From NCBI RefSeq assembly GCF_016102285.1, contig NZ_JACFOY010000001.1, positions 682,001-746,000 of the forward strand: a stretch of DNA of 64,000 bases, in the 5' to 3' direction. Each line of letters starts with the position of its first letter. Within the stretch, counting starts at the first letter, position 1. This DNA is from Bartonella sp. M0177. GTDB taxonomy: Bacteria > Pseudomonadota > Alphaproteobacteria > Rhizobiales > Rhizobiaceae. Below are positions 58,981-64,000 of the stretch, in pieces. Below the pieces are notes generated by a model. The model ran no database searches and was not told the DNA's origin. It saw only the letters and a list, made by a program, of their open reading frames with translations. A program made the translations under genes and the position numbers.

Positions 58981-60783
58981 ATGAATAAAAGAGGTGGGTG
59001 GCATCTTATTATGACAGCAGATCAGATTATGGCTTTTTCCATCATTGGTCTCATGATGGCAGTCTTCATATGGGATCGCTTTCGTTACGATGTTGTAGCA
59101 GTCTTGACGTTACTGCTTGCCTGTGCGGTCGGTATTGTTAGTCCGAAAGAGGCTTTCAAGGGATTTAGCGACGACATAGTGATTATTGTTGCAAGTGCTT
59201 TGCTTGTCAGTGCAGGGGTAGCCCGTTCCGGAATAATGGAACTTATTATCCAGCGCGTATGGCCGGATGTTAAATCTGTTCGGCTGCAACTTTGTTTTCT
59301 GGTTATTGTGGTCACGGTCCTTTCAGCTTTTGTCAAAAATATCGGTGCTCTGGCTATTATGCTGCCGATTGCATTCCAGTTCGCCCGCCGCTCCAATGTC
59401 TCGCCCTCCGTTTTTCTTATGCCTATGTCGTTTGGTGCGTTGCTCGGGGGCTTGATGACGCAGATCGGCACCTCGCCCAATGTTGTCGTTTCTGCCATGC
59501 GGGAGCATCTCGTCGGAAAAAGTTTTACCATGTTCGACTTTACTCCGGTTGGGGCAACTGTTGCCGCAGTCGGTGTCCTTTATCTCGTTTTTTTCTCTTG
59601 GTTGGTGCCGGCTCGCGCGCGTAAATCTGCTTCGCCTGACAATGGCCTCGCTAGCCGTGATTATATCTCTGAAGCTCGTGTCGTTAGCGGCTCGACAGTG
59701 ATCGGTAAACAAATTTCCGATCTCGTCAAACCGGCGGCAGGAGATGCCATGGTTTTACAAATCATCAGAAACAAGAATCTTATCTCTCCATTGCCGGATT
59801 TTTTGCTGGCCGAGGGAGACACAGTTGTTCTTGAAGGCACGCATAGCGGTCTCGACTCGGTTATCAATGCTGCAAAACTTGATATTGCCAAAGGCCGTGA
59901 TGTCCAGACGGGTGACAAATTGCAGCAGATAGATGTTGTCGAAGCAGTTGTCACCGACAATTCACCCCTTATAGGGATCAATGCAAAAAGACTTAATCTC
60001 TTTGATCGTTATGATGTCAATTTGTTAGCCTTGAGTCGCCCTCAGGAACGTGTAAGACAAAGACTGGGAGATATTGTTTTCAGGCTTGGTGATGTGATTG
60101 TTTTGCAGGGACGTGATGATATTATTCCCGATCTGTTACAGGAATTGAAATGCCTTCCGCTTGCCAAGCGCAACATCATGTTCGGCAGTTTGCGACATGG
60201 TCTGGTACCGCTTACCATCCTGTTTATTGCAATTGCGGCCACAGCACTGCAAATTGTTCCTGTAGCACTTGCTTTTTTTGCGGCAGCCGTTGCCATGATC
60301 GTTTTTCGGGTCATACCTGCAAGAGAGGCTTATCAGGCACTTGATGGTCAGATTTTGGTCATGCTTGCCGCACTGATTCCGGTGAGCGAGACATTGGAAA
60401 AAACCGGTTGCACGAAAATAATCGGTCATTGGCTCAGTATGTTTGCGTCATCGCTGCCGCCTTCCGGCGCATTGGCAGTTATTCTCGTTGCCGCAATGCT
60501 CGTTACGCCATTTCTCAATAATGCGGCAACAGTCATGGTTATGGCGCCGATTGCGTCAAGTTTTGCCGATTCTCTCAATTTTAAACCGGAAGCCTTTTTA
60601 ATGGCTGTTGCAATCGGAGCAGGATGTGATTTTCTGACCCCCATTGGACATCAGTGCAATATGCTCGTTATGGGGCCGGGTGGTTATCATTTCAGCGATT
60701 ATCCACGGCTTGGTGCGCCTTTAAGTCTTCTCATAGCGGTGGTTTCAGTTCCGATGTTGATGTGGGTGTGGCCGCTTACATGA
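58981..60783 (+). CDS. SLC13/CitT-type permease with two RCK_C (TrkA-C) domains
   Basis: 600 residues. Hydrophobic helices in residues ~10-205 and ~400-600 flank two cytoplasmic TrkA-C domains (about 220-300 and 305-385: VVSGSTVIGKQISDLVKPAAGDAMVLQIIRN, then DNSPLIGINAKRLNLFDRYDVNLLALSR). Half-site motifs are FVKNIGALAIMLPIAF and MTQIGTSPNVVVSAM, mirrored by FLNNAATVMVMAPIA and DFLTPIGHQCNMLVMGPGGY, typical of the divalent anion:sodium symporter family. Substrate may be a carboxylate or sulfate. An internal ATG at 59011 is a possible start. It overlaps the FUSC gene by 4 bases. Confidence 0.88.
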   Translation: MNKRGGWHLIMTADQIMAFSIIGLMMAVFIWDRFRYDVVAVLTLLLACAVGIVSPKEAFKGFSDDIVIIVASALLVSAGVARSGIMELIIQRVWPDVKSVRLQLCFLVIVVTVLSAFVKNIGALAIMLPIAFQFARRSNVSPSVFLMPMSFGALLGGLMTQIGTSPNVVVSAMREHLVGKSFTMFDFTPVGATVAAVGVLYLVFFSWLVPARARKSASPDNGLASRDYISEARVVSGSTVIGKQISDLVKPAAGDAMVLQIIRNKNLISPLPDFLLAEGDTVVLEGTHSGLDSVINAAKLDIAKGRDVQTGDKLQQIDVVEAVVTDNSPLIGINAKRLNLFDRYDVNLLALSRPQERVRQRLGDIVFRLGDVIVLQGRDDIIPDLLQELKCLPLAKRNIMFGSLRHGLVPLTILFIAIAATALQIVPVALAFFAAAVAMIVFRVIPAREAYQALDGQILVMLAALIPVSETLEKTGCTKIIGHWLSMFASSLPPSGALAVILVAAMLVTPFLNNAATVMVMAPIASSFADSLNFKPEAFLMAVAIGAGCDFLTPIGHQCNMLVMGPGGYHFSDYPRLGAPLSLLIAVVSVPMLMWVWPLT

Positions 60784-61922
60784 TGACAATCGGTTTCAAA
60801 CTCAAGCTGAGACAAGCACTCAATCAGGTTCGGTCGAGCTGGAAGGATGCTCTATGTGCGGGCTTGGCTGCCGGCCTTGCATGGTTTATCTCGGTTCACT
60901 TTCTTGACCATGAACACCCGATCTATGCGGCCATGACAGCACTGATCTGTCTTGCCCCCGGAATACCGAGTCATGGTCGTCAGGCGATCTATGTATTGGC
61001 AGGCGTCTTGACGGGTGTGGCGGTCGGAGAATTGACATTGCTTCTTCCTCCCATGCCGACCGAAGTGCGTATTGCTATTGTGGGATTTGCCGGGATGACG
61101 ATTGCCTCGGCTTATTCCATTGTTCCGGCCATTATTATTCAAGCAGGCATTTCGGCGGTTATGGTTTTTGCGTTAGGAGCAGATGTAGCCGGCTGGACCC
61201 GCGCGATAGATGTCGCTGTTGGAACGTCGATCGGTCTCATTTTCAGCCAAATCCTGTTTACGCCCGACCCGTTGAAAACCCTGCATTTGGCAGTGGAACG
61301 TTTTTTTAAAGAAGTGGCTTTGAATTTTACGCTCGCTGCCGATGCGCTTGAAAGAAATGATGTTTCGGATTCTATCAAAGCAATGAAGAGCTGCAGCCGC
61401 ACCCATTCGGCACTGATCGGGTTAATCGGTGCAATTGACGTGGCGCGCTCGAATGCCCGTTGGACATTGCGCGGGCGATTATCGTCACGTGAAGTCGTTT
61501 CACTTTCTGCCCGCTATGATCAGTCGGGCATCAGGCTTTATGCTTCGTCACTGCTTTTTTGCGAGGCAATGGTAAATGCGATACGCAAAGGGCGGGAAGC
61601 GCCACCGGAATGGCTGGTAGAGGCGTTAAAACTCATTGTCCAAAATTGTCGTTTTATCGCTGGCGAAGCAAAGATAGGCCAAGAATTTGTATTTCCGGAT
61701 CGCTCGGTGCGCGCCGAAGCCTCATTGACATGGCGCGAATGTGTGATTGACATTGAAATGGTCGAAACGACGCTTGCACGTTTCTATAAAAGCAGGACAC
61801 GGAGAAATCGTCTTGCGGCTTATCGGAAAAAGCAAATTCTTGACGCCGTGAGAGAACAAATTGCTGAACGCAAACGTGCCGAAGCTCTTCTTGCCGATGA
61901 AGAAGAAGATAAAAAGTTGTAA
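60780..61922 (+). CDS. FUSC family (aromatic acid exporter-like) membrane protein
   Basis: 380 residues. Six hydrophobic helices in the first ~165 residues (DALCAGLAAGLAWFISVHFL, HPIYAAMTALICLAPG, GRQAIYVLAGVLTGVAVGELTLLLPP) match the FUSC/ArAE-like membrane domain; the rest is a cytoplasmic helical domain ending in a very charged tail (REQIAERKRAEALLADEEEDKKL). The frame is open upstream to 60654, but that part lies inside the SLC13 gene. The ATG at 60780 forms an ATGA overlap with the SLC13 stop, indicating coupling. Family members export aromatic acids or drugs, usually as part of a larger pump; no partner periplasmic protein is visible. Confidence 0.82.
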   Translation: MMTIGFKLKLRQALNQVRSSWKDALCAGLAAGLAWFISVHFLDHEHPIYAAMTALICLAPGIPSHGRQAIYVLAGVLTGVAVGELTLLLPPMPTEVRIAIVGFAGMTIASAYSIVPAIIIQAGISAVMVFALGADVAGWTRAIDVAVGTSIGLIFSQILFTPDPLKTLHLAVERFFKEVALNFTLAADALERNDVSDSIKAMKSCSRTHSALIGLIGAIDVARSNARWTLRGRLSSREVVSLSARYDQSGIRLYASSLLFCEAMVNAIRKGREAPPEWLVEALKLIVQNCRFIAGEAKIGQEFVFPDRSVRAEASLTWRECVIDIEMVETTLARFYKSRTRRNRLAAYRKKQILDAVREQIAERKRAEALLADEEEDKKL

Positions 61923-62030
61923 AAAACGAAGGGGATGATCTTATTGTGACCTTTTTTCATGATAAGGGCTACCATCTTTGTTAAATTATGCTTAAAAGCC
62001 GTAGAACCCCGTTTTTGACAGGAAAAGATA

Positions 62031-62702
62031 ATGTCGAATGAAAGTTTTATTCGTGAGGTGAATGAAGAGATCCGTCAGGAAAAGGCAAAGGCCTTGTGGG
62101 GGAATTATGGCCCTTATCTTATACTGGCAGCCGTTATTCTTGTGCTCGGGACCGGCATTTATCAAATTTATGACCATTGGCAATCGTCGAAAGCCGGACG
62201 TATCGGGGATACATTGCTTATAAGCTTCGACCTTTCTGATGAGCGCAATTTTGATGAAGCCCTAAAAAAACTCGATGATGTCGAAAAAACCGGTTTTGGC
62301 GATTATCCTTTTTTGGCAGTTTTAAGAAAAGGGGCAATATTTATGAAACAGGGCGATGCTGCCAAAGCAGTAGCCGAATTTGACAAGGTTGCCGGAAATA
62401 AAAACGCTCCCGAAATTTTACAAAAAGTTGCCAAAATTCGGGCAGCCTATATTCTTGTCGACAATGGTTCGTTCGAAGATGTCGAAAAACGCGTGAAAGA
62501 TCTTGCAACCGATGTTGATTCAACACGCATTATGGCTCGTGAAGCTCTCGGACTTGCAGCTTATAAAGCCGGAAAAATGGACGATGCCCGTTATTATTTC
62601 CAGAAGATTGTCGATGAAGGCATGGGCGGCTTCAAAGCCACAGAACGTTCTCGTCTTATGCTAGAACTTATGCAAAGCTCCGGTGCTGTAGCCAAGGAAT
62701 AG
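62031..62702 (+). CDS. YfgM-like tetratricopeptide repeat membrane protein
   Basis: 223 residues. A short N-terminal cytoplasmic segment (FIREVNEEIRQEKAKALWGNYG) precedes one transmembrane helix (about 25-45, PYLILAAVILVLGTGIYQIYD) and TPR-like helices in the periplasm (DEALKKLDDVEKTGFGDYPFLAVLRKGAIFMKQGDAAKAVAEFDKVAG). E. coli YfgM, an ancillary SecYEG subunit encoded upstream of bamB and der, has the same plan, and here der follows after only 3 bases. So a link to membrane-protein quality control is likely but inferred. Confidence 0.88.
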   Translation: MSNESFIREVNEEIRQEKAKALWGNYGPYLILAAVILVLGTGIYQIYDHWQSSKAGRIGDTLLISFDLSDERNFDEALKKLDDVEKTGFGDYPFLAVLRKGAIFMKQGDAAKAVAEFDKVAGNKNAPEILQKVAKIRAAYILVDNGSFEDVEKRVKDLATDVDSTRIMAREALGLAAYKAGKMDDARYYFQKIVDEGMGGFKATERSRLMLELMQSSGAVAKE

Positions 62703-62705
62703 AAA

Positions 62706-64000
62706 ATGGGTTTGACCATTGCAATTGTCGGTCGTCCCAATGTTGGTAAATCGACACTGTTTAATCGTCTCGTCGGACAAAAATTGGCCCTCGTTGATGA
62801 CACGCCAGGTGTGACGAGAGATCGGCGGCGTCATGCCGCTCGTCTGATGGATTTACGATTTGATGTCATTGATACCGCAGGCCTCGAAGAAGCCAAAAGC
62901 GATACGCTGGAAGGGCGTATGCGCGCCCAGACAAAAGCGGCAATTGATGAAGCCGATCTTATTCTTTTTGTGCTTGATGCAAAAAGTGGCATGACGGCAA
63001 ATGATTTGAATTTTGCCTCACTCGTTCGCAAGTCGGGCAAGCCCATTGTATTGGTTGCCAATAAATCGGAGTCGAAACAGGCAACAGCAGGATTTTATGA
63101 AGCATGGTCTCTCGGCCTTGGCGAGCCATGTCCGATTTCTGCCGAACATGGGCTCGGCCTTCAGGATTTGCGCGACGCTATAGTCGAAGCTGTGGGGAAA
63201 GAAAAAGCCTTTTCTCATGTTGAAGACGAAAAGCTTCGTCAGGAAAAAACGACAATTGGCGAAGATATTGACGACCCTGAAGCAGATGAACCGGCTTATG
63301 ATTCGACAAAACCTTTGCGTATTGCAATTGTCGGCCGACCGAATGCCGGAAAATCCACACTCATCAATACAATGCTTGGTCAAGACCGTTTGTTGACCGG
63401 CCCCGAAGCAGGAATTACACGTGATTCGATTTCGGTCGATTGGCGCTGGAAAGATCGCGAGATCAAACTTTATGATACTGCCGGGTTGCGAAGAAAGTCG
63501 AAAGTCGAGGGGAAACTCGAAAAGCTCTCGGTAGCCGAAACATTGCGCGCCATCCGTTTTGCCGAAGTTGTTATTATTGTCCTTGATGCGACAATTCCGT
63601 TCGAAAAACAGGATTTGCAAATAGCCGATCTTGTAATTCGCGAAGGTCGTGCGCCGGTCATTGCTTTTAATAAATGGGATTTGATTGAAAACAGGCAGGA
63701 GACGCTGGCGAGATTGCACGAGGAATGTGCGCGGCTTTTACCGCAAGTGCGGGGTTTGAGGGCTGTTCCTGTATCCGGCGAAAGAGGTGAGGGAATAGCC
63801 CGCCTCATGGAAAACGTCGAACTGGTTCATCGTATCTGGAATCGCCGTATATCAACCGGTAAGCTCAACAGGTGGCTTGCGGAAATAACAGCCTATCATC
63901 CGGCACCGGCTGTTTCCGGACGGCGTTTAAAGGTGAAATATATTACACAGATCAAGACCCGCCCACCTGTGTTTGTTATTTCGTGTTCGCGACCCGAGGC
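62706..64000 (+). CDS. der: GTPase Der (EngA), 5' part
   Basis: The ATG at 62706 opens a frame that runs off the window (431 codons visible; full proteins are about 450-480). It is a double-GTPase ribosome assembly factor acting on the 50S subunit. First domain: P-loop [20 protein letters not shown] and NKSE, where the usual NKxD has Glu. An acidic linker with [11 protein letters not shown] follows. Second domain: [22 protein letters not shown] and NKWD. The KH-like domain starts at [13 protein letters not shown]. Three bases separate it from the YfgM-like gene. No stop or frameshift is seen in the visible part. Confidence 0.96.
   Translation, partial: MGLTIAIVGRPNVGKSTLFNRLVGQKLALVDDTPGVTRDRRRHAARLMDLRFDVIDTAGLEEAKSDTLEGRMRAQTKAAIDEADLILFVLDAKSGMTANDLNFASLVRKSGKPIVLVANKSESKQATAGFYEAWSLGLGEPCPISAEHGLGLQDLRDAIVEAVGKEKAFSHVEDEKLRQEKTTIGEDIDDPEADEPAYDSTKPLRIAIVGRPNAGKSTLINTMLGQDRLLTGPEAGITRDSISVDWRWKDREIKLYDTAGLRRKSKVEGKLEKLSVAETLRAIRFAEVVIIVLDATIPFEKQDLQIADLVIREGRAPVIAFNKWDLIENRQETLARLHEECARLLPQVRGLRAVPVSGERGEGIARLMENVELVHRIWNRRISTGKLNRWLAEITAYHPAPAVSGRRLKVKYITQIKTRPPVFVISCSRPE

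Noticed and set aside
60654..60779. Upstream extension of the FUSC frame.
   Set aside because: It lies within the SLC13 gene in another frame; the ATGA overlap at 60780 is the natural start.

Overview
The window looks like ordinary chromosome from an alphaproteobacterium of the order Hyphomicrobiales (Rhizobiales), most likely Bartonellaceae. Reasons: AT-leaning, dense coding; alphaproteobacterial neighbourhoods such as yfgM-like/der, prfA-prmC and prsA-like/argJ/GNAT/mutT; a NadQ-type regulator; a very large type Va autotransporter; and an SOS-box candidate of the alphaproteobacterial GTTC-N7-GTTC type. The base composition fits insect-gut Bartonella better than the lower-GC blood pathogens. 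That placement is inferred from recalled protein families, not from a search. I saw no rRNA, tRNA, CRISPR array, insertion sequence or phage gene.

Layout. 1-3.0 kb: 3' end of guaA with its terminator, trhP (tRNA hydroxylation) and a conserved protein of unknown function. 3.2-8.9 kb: a giant autotransporter. 9.4-13.8 kb: a compact operon of a PAP2/class A phosphatase, an EptA-like phosphoethanolamine transferase, a response regulator and a sensor kinase, which looks like a lipid A or envelope charge-remodelling unit. 14.3-19.3 kb: an accessory patch in decay, with an intact ProY/HutT-like permease, a frameshifted hutD remnant, a broken LysR regulator, an iron-type alcohol dehydrogenase reduced to its two ends, and an intact MHS-type transporter. 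19.5-38.2 kb: housekeeping genes, namely ptsP, lysC, ubiG, DUF1178, grxC, comF, an NDUFAF5-like methyltransferase, tcyP, mutT, a GNAT protein, argJ, a parvulin, secA, fur/mur, prfA and prmC.

38.2-43.9 kb: a YnfM-like transporter, then a promoter, a cobalamin riboswitch and nrdHIEF. The riboswitch carries about four copies of a 14-bp tandem repeat inside its P2 arm. B12 control of a B12-independent class Ib ribonucleotide reductase suggests that a B12-dependent enzyme (NrdJ) is encoded elsewhere. 44.3-50.7 kb: a NadQ-like regulator, a small secreted protein with DGS-type internal repeats, a two-gene operon of a radical SAM protein and a DUF4130-UdgX fusion with a candidate LexA box at its start, and nhaA. 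51-55 kb: two adjacent membrane-anchored, AsmA-like proteins that appear to be diverged paralogues. 55.6-61.9 kb: SulP, DHA2, SLC13 and FUSC transporters, the last two translationally coupled. 62-64 kb: a YfgM-like TPR protein and der, which runs off the window.

The strongest candidates for something new are the repeat-bearing B12 riboswitch, the possibly SOS-controlled radical SAM/UdgX pair, the AsmA-like paralogue pair and the small repeat-containing secreted protein.
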